Assembly: GCA_020284085.1 (NCBI GenBank)
Contig: JACEVL010000468.1
Coordinates: 1,545,501-1,609,500 of the forward strand
Source: Aporrectodea caliginosa
Lineage: Eukaryota > Annelida > Clitellata > Crassiclitellata > Lumbricidae
Length of the DNA: 64,000 bases
Direction of reading: 5' to 3'
Positions within the stretch are counted from its first letter, which is position 1. The number at the start of each line of letters is the position of its first letter. The notes beneath the pieces are model-generated. The model was given only the letters and a program-made list of their open reading frames with translations, was not told the DNA's origin and did no database searches. Shown here one piece after another: positions 1 to 12,700 of the stretch. The translations under genes were made by a program, and so were the position numbers.

Positions 1-105
1 TTCTTGCGCAGCCTGGAGAATGCCATCCGCTTTGGAAAACCCTGCCTACTGGAAAATGTTGGTGAGGAAGTGGACCCAGCCCTTGAGCCTATCCTTCTGA
101 AACAG
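1..105 (+). CDS. DNAH1: DNAH1 exon (window exon 1), AAA5 start
   Basis: Reads [20 protein letters not shown] and continues to LLKQ, the start of the AAA5 ATPase module. It is cut by the window edge, so the real exon may begin earlier. It ends in phase 0 at CAG before gtaac. Confidence 0.93.
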
Positions 106-3100
106 GTAACTGGACAGAATTATCCTTTTTGTGTACAGCCTCATTTACAATTTTACATGCGATATCATAAGGTTGTCCTCCAAAATCTTTGTGGTTACGA
201 GTCCTTACTATGTATAAAATGGCTATATGATAATGTTCTTTGCTGTTTGTTTGAAGACATACAAATTGCAAGGCAGCCTTGTGATCAAACTCGGAGATGC
301 CGTGATACCATACCACGAGGACTTCAAGTTCTACATCACAACTAAACTGCCTAATCCTCACTACACTCCAGAGACTTCAACCAAAGTCACTCTTGTCAAT
401 TTCACGCTGTCTCCAAGGTACATTCAGTTGACCAATACTCTTTAACTGTAAAGTTTTTTCCGCCGTTGTTGACGTGCCTTATATTGCTCTCCTCTCCCCT
501 TACCTCCCTCGCTTCATCATTTCTAAACACCATCCATCGTAGCCATCTGCCTGCTTGCCTGACCCTTTGGATCTTGACCTGGAACTGATTTTGACCTTAC
601 CTGCCTATTGATTTTGTTTTAACTCAGCGTCTGTGAATAAGCTGGTTCCCGCGACTTTGCTTTTGTGGGCACTCTAGAAATATCGAGTTTACGATTACGA
701 TTACAATATAAGTAAAGTTTTTTCCGCCGTTGTTGACGTGCCTTATGTTGCCCTTTACCTCCCTCGCTTTGTCATTTCTAAACACCATCCATTGTAGCCG
801 TCTGTCTGCTTGCCTGACCCTTTGGATCTTGACCTTGAACTGATTTTGACCTTACCTGCCTAGTGATTTTGTTTTAACTCGGCGTCTGTGAATAAGCTGG
901 TTCTCATGACTTCGCTTTTTGGGCGCTGTAGAAATCTCAAGATTATGATTACAGTTATGATTATGTCGTGTGAACTACCTTACCTTTTGTTTAAAGGTAA
1001 AACCTGCATTGTGTTGTTTGTGTTTAAATGTGTATGTGTGTCTGCATGTGTATGTATGATTTTATGTATGTATATATATGTATGAAGAGGCGCTATACAA
1101 TGTATGTATATATATGTATGAAGAGGCGCTATACAAATTCTAGTAATGAATGAATGAATGAATGAATGAATGAATGTATGTATTGATGCTTGTGGTGTAT
1201 GTATGATGTATGTATTCATCTGAATATTTGTATAGCATGATTTAAGAACTAATATAATTGTAAGTGTACTCAAGAATTCATGAAGCGCCATTCAGAAGGA
1301 TCAGAGACATTCCCGACCTGAGCCAGTGTCATCTAGTGACAAACAGGAAAGTTGAATCTTCCAAAGTTGCTAAACCTGTTTATGAAACAGATCAATAAGG
1401 TTCCCTTAAAATTAGCTGCAACTGTTTATAGGGCCTCATCATTTTCATTATAAGTGCTATTTGACCACCGAAACTACCAGCGTAGACATTCTGCCCAGCT
1501 TAGGCACTAGGAACATTCAGTGGATTTCACAGAGCTTCAGATACAGAATTAATCTAGAAATTTTGTTATACATTACTTTCAGATAAAAAAAAATTTTCAG
1601 ATATCGATTTATTGGTTTCTGTTGTTGTTAATTGGCTTTAGTGGTCTTGAGGACCAGTTACTTGGTCTTGTGGTTGCGGAGGAAAGGCCAGATCTCGAAG
1701 ACGCCAAGAATCACCTGATTGTGAGCAATGCCAAGATGAAGCAAGAGCTGAAAGAGATCGAAGATAAGATTCTCATGCGACTCAGTACGTCCCAAGGAAG
1801 TCCGGTTGATGACATCGACCTCATTCAGACGCTAGAAGCATCAAAGATTAAGTCACAAGAAATCAAGGTATGTCAATCTTTTGACATATTTTCCCCTTTT
1901 TATTCACACAAATGCTACTTCCTTAGCTTTGCTGTCAACTGACCAAAGAGTTCTCTCAGTTTTTCTCTAGCGTTTCATCTTTTGCTCTTCCTATCTACTA
2001 TTTGCTTAGTGTAGGCCTATGTTCTTGGTCAAAAGTTTCTTATATAATTTCTGCCTGAGTTTGTATGATCCAGGCAGCTGGTAGCATAAAAGCATGTGTG
2101 TTTTCCAGACGAAAGTCTTGATAGCCGAGCAGACGGAGAGAGACATTGATGTGACGAGGAGCCAGTACATTCCGGTTGCTGTCAACACCCAGATCCTCTT
2201 CTTCTGTGTTGCTGACCTGGCGAACATTGATCCCATGTACCAGTATTCACTCGAGTGGTTCATCACCATCTTCCTTGGCAGCATCAGCAATGCAGAACCA
2301 GGAGGTCAGTGGCTGTTGCTTGGCATAAGAGGTTATCTGTGTTGGATAACATCACTAGGAAAGCTACTACCTAATCAGCATTGTGAGATTGTTCCATAAA
2401 GGATGGACCAACAGTGCAATGTATGTATGTATGTATATGTATTTATGTATGTATGTAGGCAGGCATACAGGTATTTTATGTATGCTTGTATGTATGTATG
2501 CATACAAACATTTTCCTGGCCTGTAAAGGCAAACCCAGAAGGTTGTATGGTCATGCATAGTAGAGTCACCCATGTAACATTAACTTAACAATCGGTTAAA
2601 AACAACATTCCAATCAAAGGAATGTCAGTCCAAATGGACTTAAATGCAAAAAGAACTCAAACAAAAAACATTTATTACTTATGCATTCAGAATTTGAGAC
2701 TTGTTTACAAAACGTGATTTTAAAGTTGTTTTGTTTTTCTTGCAGAAAACATTGAGAAACGTAGTATAAACATCAACAACTACTTCACGTTTAGCCTCTA
2801 CTGCAATGTCTGTCGAAGTCTGTTTGAAAAGCACAAGCTGCTCTTTGCATTCCTTCTCTGTGTCCGAATTCTTCAGCATCAAGGACTTATCGACATGGTA
2901 CGGAATCTCAGTGTATTACTTGGAAGAGATAGGCAGACAGAGAGACAGACAGACAGACAGAAACATGCACCAACAGACGCAATCAGGCATATAGACAGAT
3001 GGAAGGAGAGAAGTTCACTGCATTAGTCTGGGATTTAATAATCTGAATATGAGAAGAATTGAAGGAATGCAGCCTGTTAAAGACCCTTAAATGTTCTTAT

Positions 3101-3537
3101 ATTAATGACTGTTCATGGTCAGTTCATTATTTGGATATATAAACTAAAATTTTTATCAGTTTTTCATCAGTGATCAGAACAGGTGAAGAAATATTTTGTA
3201 CAATTTTTGCATCCTGTAATATTTTTAATTGCAGGATGAGTGGCGCTATCTGTTGGCTGGTGGCACACATAAACCAAAGGATCATCCTAATCCATCTCCA
3301 GATTGGATCTCGGAGAGGTCTTGGGGGGAAATCTTGACGCTCCCTTCGCTGCCAAAGTTTGCTTCATTTGCATCAGAGTTCCGCCAGCATTTGAGAGACT
3401 TCAAGGACATTTTTGACAGCATTGATCCACACAGGTCAGTGGAATGTCAGAGCAAACAAGTGGCGAATGAAATGGATTCTGCGATCACTTCCTAGTAGAT
3501 GGAGTGGACCGTGTCTGTTTACATTTTGTTGATGCAT

Positions 3538-3575
<38 letters not shown>

Positions 3576-3639
3576 TTTTTTTTATGCCCCGAGGTATACA
3601 TGATCCCTCAGGGACTTAATATTAATTAAGAACAATAAA

Positions 3640-3707
<68 letters not shown>

Positions 3708-6700
3708 CAGTTCTAGTAGTATCATTTATTATTATCTGAAAGTTCTGGCTGTTGTTGAGAACTGGCCATTTTCCTTGAATCATACATATGCTGAGGCTGA
3801 GAAAATGAAGGTGTGACATAAGATAAGCTGAAAAGTTTCATGGACTATCTCTACTGATATTGGGTGATTATAACATCGATTTATTGAAATCTCAGGAACA
3901 TTTCTTAACCCACAGTTTCTTTAATTCCATGTCATCACATCATTTTTTCCTGCGATTCTTCGACCCACCAGAATTACCGATACTTCTGCAACTTTAATTG
4001 ACAACATCTTTACTAACGCCTGGTCCAAGCTAGTCGATTCTTCCATCATTATCAGTGACATATCTGATCATCTTCCTATTGTGGCTTGGATTGATCTTGT
4101 TCCTTCCTCAACGAATAGTAAAACTTCATACATCACTCGCGTGATAAATGATGAATCAATGGAGCTATTTGGAGCGTTACTTTCACAGTTAGATTGGTCC
4201 CGAGTATCGGATGCATGTGCAAACAGTGACTCAAATCTTGCATACACTTTGTTTATTGACCTTTTCAAAAATGTTTACGACAAGGCTTTTCCATTGGTCC
4301 ATTGTAACAAAAGAGGTTGCCGTATACCCAAGCAGCCATGGATGACCCAGGGTTTGTTAAAATCATGTAGAAAGAAGTCTAAACTATACTTAAAATATAT
4401 TAAAGACCCCAATAATTATTTGGAGAATAAAACTAGATTTACCACTTATAGAAATAAATTCAAGCAGCTTCAAATTAAGGCTGAAAAAAATTATTATGCT
4501 GCTGAGTTGTCTAAATATAATCATGATCTTAAAAAACCTGGAGCATCATTCGCTCAATAGTAAAAGCTGGCGACATTGGTACTAATATTGATTGTGTTAA
4601 TATAAATGGTAGTATGGTCACTGATGCTGGAATAATGGCTGAGAAATTTAATGATTATTTTACAGGCATTGGTCAAACTCTTGCAGCAAAAATACCTAAC
4701 AGCAAATATTCATTTCGAAAGTATCTGAACCCAACACCTCCTAATTCCTTTTGTTATATGTCCAACGTCCCCTGAAGAGATTATCAATTTGAGTCGCTCA
4801 TTCCATGTCACGCATAGCTCAGGTCCTGATGATGTTGATCCTTGCATAGCCAATCCTAACTTACACTATCTAGCACGCTCACTTGTCTGAAAGTGTCATT
4901 AACTGCAGGGAGGGGGTCAGGCCATGTGTGACGTCACACATTTATTTTTAAATTTTATTTATAATTTATTTTTTATTTTGTTAGTAGAATTTCATAGCTT
5001 TAAAAATAATTTTCAAAAATTTTCTGAAACATTTTAATTAGTTTTATGTCAAACTAGCATGAAATGCATATCTCCTGAATGTGTTTTTCACGATTCCTCT
5101 CGCTAGGAGCGCTAGTAATAATGCTGTTGCGAAGCCTTGTTTATGTATTAGCCTTGCTTTCGGAAGTATTATTATTTCTATGTTGAAAGTGTGACGTACT
5201 TTGATCCGAGTTTTGACATAGCCAATCTTGCATACTTTAACTTACACTATCTAGCTGCTCCCTTGTCTGAAATCATTAACTGCTCCTTCTCCACCGGAAT
5301 AGTACCATCAGCCCTTAAAATTGCTAAAGTGGTGCCAATATTTAAGCAGGGAAGCAAAGAGGATATCTCAAACTATAGACCCATTTCTATTTTGCCATTC
5401 TTTTCTAAAATTTTCGAAAAAATAATGTACGAGCGTCTATATAATTATGTCAATAAAATGAATATTTTGTATCCTTTGCAGCATGGCTTTCAGTCAGGTC
5501 ATTCGACATCTATGTCATTGTTAAATATGCATGATAAAATTTCTTATGCTATTGATGCCAATGAATTCTCTATAGGAATCTTCTTCGACCTTGCCAAAGC
5601 CTTTGATACGGTCGACCATTGTATCTTGTTGAAAAAACTTGAAAATTATGGCATACGTGGTGTTCCACTTCGCTGGTTTAGTAGTTATCTTGACCATAGA
5701 CAACAGCAAGTTATATGTAATGGTATCTTGTCTAACGTCAAATCAGTTCGACATGGAGTCCCTCAGGGCTCCAACTTGGGTCCTTTGTTGTTTTTACTCT
5801 ACATCAATGACCTTCCTAACGCATCATCTCTACTGCACTTTATCCTTTTCGCAGATGACACAAATGTTTTTCTCTCTCATAAATCATTTGACAGATTGTT
5901 AGAGCTTGTTAATTTTGAACTTATAGCTGTCGCCGACTGGTTCAAGGCCAATAGACTTTCGCTTAACTTGTCTAAAACGAATTTTGTCCTTTTTCGCTCT
6001 CATAGAAAATCGGTTCCTCTTCAAAATTTTGAAGTATCCATTGATAATACAGCCATCTCGCAAGTAAAATCTTCTAAATTTCTTGGTGTTTATGTCGATG
6101 AGCACCTGACGTGGAAGGAGCACATTAAAAACATATCTACTAAAATTGCTAAGAATATAGGAATATTGTCTCGCATTTCTTATTTATTACCTCGCAACAT
6201 TCTCATTAATTTGTATTACTCTCTTATTTATCCATATCTGGCCTACTGTAATATTGCTTGGGCTTCCACGTATCATTCCCGGCTTAAGAGATTAATTGTA
6301 CTTCAGAAGCGGGCTGTACGCATCATCGCAGGTAGCTCCTTTAATTCTCATACTAATCCAATTTTTCATGACTTTAATATTTTGCCTGTTGAACAAATTA
6401 ATAAATTACAGATTAGTGAATTTATGTTTCGCTTTACTCATAATTTACTCCCCTGTGCCTTTGCAGGCTATTTTTCTAGTACGTCTGACCTTCACGATCA
6501 CAATACTAGATCGCGGGGTGCTTACAGAGGGAATTTTGCTCGCACTAACTCTCGACTGTTCTCAATTAAATGTGTCGGACCTTCTGTTTGGAATAGTCTA
6601 TCCCATGCTATCCGTAGCTTGCCTAATCTGTCATCATTTAAAAAATCAGTACGTGCATACTTAATCGATCAAAATGAATAAATACCATATGATATTCTGC

Positions 6701-9700
6701 TTTAATAGTTAAGGTTTTTGTCTTTAATTGCAATACGGTTCTGCATTACTAGTCAAGGTTTTTGTCTTAATCTTTCATTACGGTTCTGCTTAAATTTTCA
6801 GTTCTGTTTACTAGTTAAGGTTTTTGTCTTAATTTTTACATTACGGTTCTGCTTAAATTTTTCAGTTCTGTTTACTAGTTAAGGGTTTTGTCTTAATTTT
6901 ACATTACGGTTCTGCTTAAATTTTCAGTTCTGTTTACTAGTTAAGGTTTTTGTCTTTATTTTACATTACGGTTCTCTTTATGCTTCATAGTCCAGTTGGA
7001 CTTATAACGGTCAATCATTTGTCATTCTAAATTTGTCTCATGGTACAAGGTGACCCTAATAAGCGGGACCATGGTCCCTTCTGGGTCTTCCTGTTGTATC
7101 CCTTGCAATGTTACTGGTTACTGTGTTAAGTGTCATTATGTTGGTTGTACTGGGAACAATAAACGATTGATTGATTGATTGATAAAGTTTCACTTTTAAT
7201 ATTAATGATGGTTTCCTAAAAGTAACAGTGCAAATGACATTAAAACTAGTAATAACCTGTAATAACCTGTTTATGCCCACTAAGGAAAGTATATGGTTCT
7301 TGTGTTTCAGAGAGAACCTTCCGGGCAGTTGGCAGGACTCACTGACCGATTTCCAGAAGCTCCTTGTCCTGCGCTGTCTTCGGCCAGACAAAGTGACGAA
7401 TGCCATGCAGGACTTTGTGGTCAGCCATCTCGGCCAGCGATTCATCGAACCCCAGACGGCTGACCTTAATCTTGTCTTCAAGGATTCCTCTGCCACTACG
7501 CCACTCATCTTCATCCTGTCGCAGGGCACAGACCCAGCGGCTGATCTCTACAAATTCGCAGAAGAAATGAGATTTACTCGAAAGCTGACCGCCATCTCGC
7601 TTGGACAAGGACAGGTCAGTGGCTGAAGTCTTTGTTTATGAACAATGTTTTAATGGAATCTTGGCCTTTATTTATTACTGCAAACACCTCTGATGGTTAC
7701 TTAAGAGGTTTTATATAGCATTGTTTTTTAAATACAATACAGTGCAATATAATACAATTAAATACTTTTCAATAAAGTTTTCCATTCATATTCAGTCAGC
7801 TAGAAGTTTTTCATGGAACATGACTAGATTTTAACAACCTTCTAAGAATAAGTGACTGCATTCCAAAATGATGAGCAAAAATTTATATCTGTATCCTTTA
7901 ACAATGAGAGTGTACTAATGCAGCTCATCATTTAAGTGTTGGCATCCTTAAGTTTAGTGAAGTTTGCTGATCTATTATTTACTGTTAAATGGGGTATTTT
8001 ATGATGAGCAATTATTTTATTCTATCAGCGTGCTGTTGAGAAAACTGTTGAAATGTGTCTTATAGGGACCACGTGCGGAAGCAATGATCCGCGAATCGAT
8101 GGAGAGAGGATTGTGGGTATTTTTCCAAAACTGTCATTTGGCACCCAGCTGGATGCCTACACTTGAGCGACTTATTGAGCAAATCAACCCAGACAGGGTA
8201 GGCCAACAACTCTGAACATTGGCCTTTTACTTTACATTATATTACAACAGCAGGTACTAATGGAGTTTGTGTTCTGGGTGGAGCCTTCTCTTTGGTAACC
8301 AATGGCTTGTATGTAATGCAAAAATCAGTTGATAGCACCCAAAAAACCTAGTTACAAATCCAGTGACTAACTCTTCAAATTTTTTATAGTTTTGGTAATT
8401 TTTGATAAGTTTCTTATGCATCTTCGTAAAATTTTTACTGTCGAGTTGCTTTTTTCAACAGCATTTAAAAGATGGCATGATGGCTGATTGTTAAAGCATT
8501 GGACATTTCAAGTGTACATTCAGAATTTGAGAACTCTTAAGTATTTTGGCCGTTTTATGTAAAGTGCATTATAGAGGCATTTTATTTTCAGAATTTTTCA
8601 TGACCAATTGCATAGAAAGACGATGCATTCTTTTTAGGTTCATCGGGATTTCCGTATCTGGTTGACTAGCATGCCTAGTCCAAAATTTCCGGTATACATC
8701 CTTCAGAATGGATCTAAGATGACAGTGGAGCCACCTAGGGGAATAAAAGCAAACCTCTTAAGATCTTACGCTGGTTACAATGATGACTTTCTAAACTCTT
8801 GCAACCAGAAGGTAAATATTTAACTTGGTTTATATAACAGTATGTATCAGTATGTAAATGTATGTGTAAGGTGGTATGTATGCAGACACACATCCATACA
8901 TATATTTATACGATGCTTGCTTTAATGTTTCTGAATGGAACTAATAAAAGTGCCCTGTAAATTGTTACAATAAAATCATTAAAATCATTAAATATATTAT
9001 AGCAGTGGTTTCAACATGGATGGGCCTGATGATCTTTCAGTTCAAGTACACACATACCAGCAAGAAGTGAAAGTCACAGACTTCATCTCTGACATCCACT
9101 TTCATGGGCCCACATTAGCCCATAACTGGATAAAAGTTGTCACCAGTGTGGGCTCCCAAACAGATGTGGCTATTTTGGATATGCCTCAACTAGCATTTAG
9201 TTTTCTGGATGTTGTTGCTTTTCAGACACTTGTGTTTAAGCATCTACTCCAGTCGCTCTGTTTCTTCCATGGCGTATGCCTGGAAAGGAGGAAGTTTGGT
9301 CCACTTGGGTTCAACATTCCATACGAGTTCACGGATGGAGACCTGAGAATCTGCGTCAGTCAGCTGAAGATGTTCCTCTTGGAATATGCCGAAATACCAT
9401 ACAAGGTATGTCTAGCGCCCTTGTAACCGCATGTGCTGTGTTACGGCGTTGTAGAAAATGTCGTATTCATCATCATCATCATCTAGGAAGCGTTCGTTTT
9501 ATAACCGATAGTTTGCAATTACACCTCAAAGTCTGTGCCTGTGTATGGTAATCTATTTAAACTGGGACAGGTCACCTCCGTGATGCTTTGCCATAGAAAG
9601 TTCAATTTATTGTCAATGTGAAAATCGGGTTTATTTGCAATTATCACATGTTTCCTATTCTCCATTTTTTTAATCTGTGTCATGGTCAAATTGTATGTCA

Positions 9701-12700
9701 TGCATATCTTGTGAAATGATAGCTGCCCTTGAAACAGACTTATTCTTTCCGCCTCTGTTTTGCACTCTTAACGAACCCTGCACTCTTCTCACTCTTCTTG
9801 TTGCATGTCAAAGTGGGGTATACTCATCATCATGTAATGTAACAAGACATTTATATAACAAAGTCTCACAGAAGCGCTACTGTCGAGGTGCTTTTTTCAA
9901 TAGCGTTTTAAAAGATGGCATGAAGGCTGATTGTTAGAGCATTGGATATTTCCATGGTACGTTCAGGTTTTGAGAATTCTTGAGTGTTTTGGCCGTTAAA
10001 TTTAAAATGTGTTACACAAGCATTTTCCAAACAGTAATCATAACTGTAATCTCCAAATTTCTAAAGTGCCACTCGAAAGCCAAGTGTAGGGAACTAGCTT
10101 ATTCGCATAGTAGTTGAATGCTTCAAAAGAGTCAGTTTTTGAGAGCTAAATGTGTGTGATTGGGCAGGTTCTGATTTACACGGCTGGTCACATCAACTAC
10201 GGAGGACGCGTGACAGACGACTGGGACAGACGTTGCCTCATGAGCATTCTCAACGATTTCTACTGTTCAGACGTCCTAAACAATGACCACAGCTACTCTC
10301 CATCCAGAATTTACACACAGATCGACGCAGAAAACGACCAGAATGTATGAACAATGTTCATAATGTACAAATGTTAAATATTAAGCTGTTACATATACAT
10401 TTTTTGTTAATTTCAGTCAAAAACTTACAATGTGTATACATGCATATATGAATGTATGTATTTATGTGTGTACTGTGTATGTATGTGTACATACTCTCCA
10501 AGGGGCACGCTACGGTATTCTTTTATATAGCACTATGTAAAGTATGCTTATCAGCATTTATGTAGCTTGTTTTAGAAGTTAGGTATTAGATTAGTATTGG
10601 CCTATGACTACATGTGTACATTTGTATAAACATTTGTTCAGCTCTTCACGGAAGTTCTTAAAAACTGATGGTACAAGACATGCAATAGTATACAGTTCTG
10701 GTAAAATATAACTCTGAATTTCAATTCAGTGCTATATTTCGTATTCACCATTATGTCTCATGTAACGAGTTAGCAGCAGATTAAATACTTCGTCAATGCA
10801 ATGATTGTATTATAAACTACTACTTGAATGTGTTAGTGGTAACCTCCGGTGGTAACCTCCGCCAAACAATGGCTTGATAGTTTTGGTCATATATGTGTAA
10901 TACATATGTGTAATAAAACATTTATATGGCACTTTCAGAGTGCCTCACTTTCTTAGTCACTTGTTTTGTTTTTCCATTGAATCGTTTCTGTTTTCATTCA
11001 GTTGGGTTTGTTTTTCTATTCAAGGGTTACATTGGATACATCAAGAGCCTTCCCATCAATGACTCTCCCGAGATATTTGGTCTCCACGACAACGCCAACA
11101 TCACATTTGCTCAGAATGAGACGTACGGGATGCTGGAGGCTTTGTTGCTGCTGCAGCCAAAGAGCAGCAGTGGAGGAGGAAAGACTCGAGAGGAGGTCCG
11201 TAGCTCTTTAGAGTACAAATTCTGCATATCTTGTGCACTTCACTAAGACTAAATTATGTGCAACCAGGGCATACAATTTGATTGGTGGCACCAGTTGGCA
11301 TGTTTACACTGATCATGGCTAACTCATGCAATTTTGACAGTTTTCTTCATTTTTTGCAAACTGTCGTAAAACGTGCTTGTTTAGATCTGTTAGATGGTCA
11401 TAGGTACAGTGCCTTTGTAAGGTACTAAGATATGCTATACTAAGTGTTCATACATACATACACATTACATGCATACATACAAGTTAGTAATGGAACTCTT
11501 CCAGAGAAGCGGAGGTTCTGGGTCTATATCCATAAAATCAGTCTTAATGAACTGATCTTGTGGATATTGACCTGACCTTATTATAGCTGTTTTGTTGCGC
11601 CGTTGGTTGATGTTTTGAGCAGTAGACATTGGCATGATAGAATTAACTAATTAACCTAACCTAACCAACAAAATATGTCATTTTGGTTTTTTCGATATGG
11701 ATAATTGTTTAAGTTATCATAATCATCATCATCATTGCCACTGCATCTCTAATTCACATTGCTGTGTGACTTTGTGCACATCAGAAATTAAATTTTCTTA
11801 ATAACAAAAATAAAATTAAAATTTGTCTCCTGGTTGCTTTTTGAAGATTATGGAGGAAACTGCACGATCGATATTAGCTGAAGTTCCGCAAGAAATTCCA
11901 ATCGAACCAGTCATTGCCAAGTTTCCTGTTCTTTATGAACAGTCGATGAATACAGTTCTCATTCAGGAGATTCTCAGGTTATACAACTTCTAATGACAGT
12001 TTGCAAGTGTATACTGCATAATGTCAGTGACAACAGTACATATATGTAAGTGTGTAGATGTGGGAGACTGTTGCAATAGGATGGTCCAATATGTCTAAAT
12101 GAATTACTGCTATAGCTCCATTATCATAATGCACAAGGAATCGGTCGAAGTCGTAATTGGGAATCATAGTCCGTTTGAAGCAGCCTGGTCAAAATCCAAT
12201 AGGAGAAGACACTGTGAACTTGAGTAGATGTATGGAAACATGGTGTCTATCTCCTTGGCTGCAGAACACAAAGATCTCCGACCAAGCTGACTCAAGACTA
12301 GAACACAGAGCCTCTGATGTATGCTAGGGCAGTGTTGACTGTTGACGATTGGGGTACGTGCCAGCATGATGATCTTTAGTTCAACATGGTCAAAATCAGG
12401 AAGCCAGCGTAGCACTGATGACACAGAACACATTGTTTAACTGTTTCTTATTTATTTCTTGTGTAACTATTACTTACACTAGTTATTATATTGTGCAACT
12501 TTCTAATGACAGTTATGATATGATAATGCACGCATACATGTGCATACCAATATTATGTAGTGCACTTGTATACACATGTGTATTCAATGATTGGTGAAAA
12601 TAGGTACAACAAACTGCTGCAGGCGATTCACAGCAGTCTTAACGATCTTCTGAAGGCTCTGAAGGGTCTGGTCGTTTTGTCACAGCAGCTGGAACACATG

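Larger units (their letters stand above)
3850..7185 (+). mobile_element. 5'-truncated, rearranged APE-type LINE in dynein intron 6
   Basis: Non-LTR retrotransposon in sense orientation in the intron. From about 3850 a degenerate endonuclease C-terminal part is readable (GDYNIDLL, then [11 protein letters not shown] and SDHLPIVAW), followed by an open stretch at 4081-4560, a disrupted stretch at 4561-5190, an open reverse transcriptase at 5191-6681, and a 3' region ending in AATAAACGATTGATTGATTG. About 65 bp around 4845-4908 recur, diverged, at 5213-5283 with about 300 bp between, so the locus was rearranged or comprises two related fragments. CR1/L2/Jockey-like in general character; clade uncertain. 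Confidence 0.85.
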
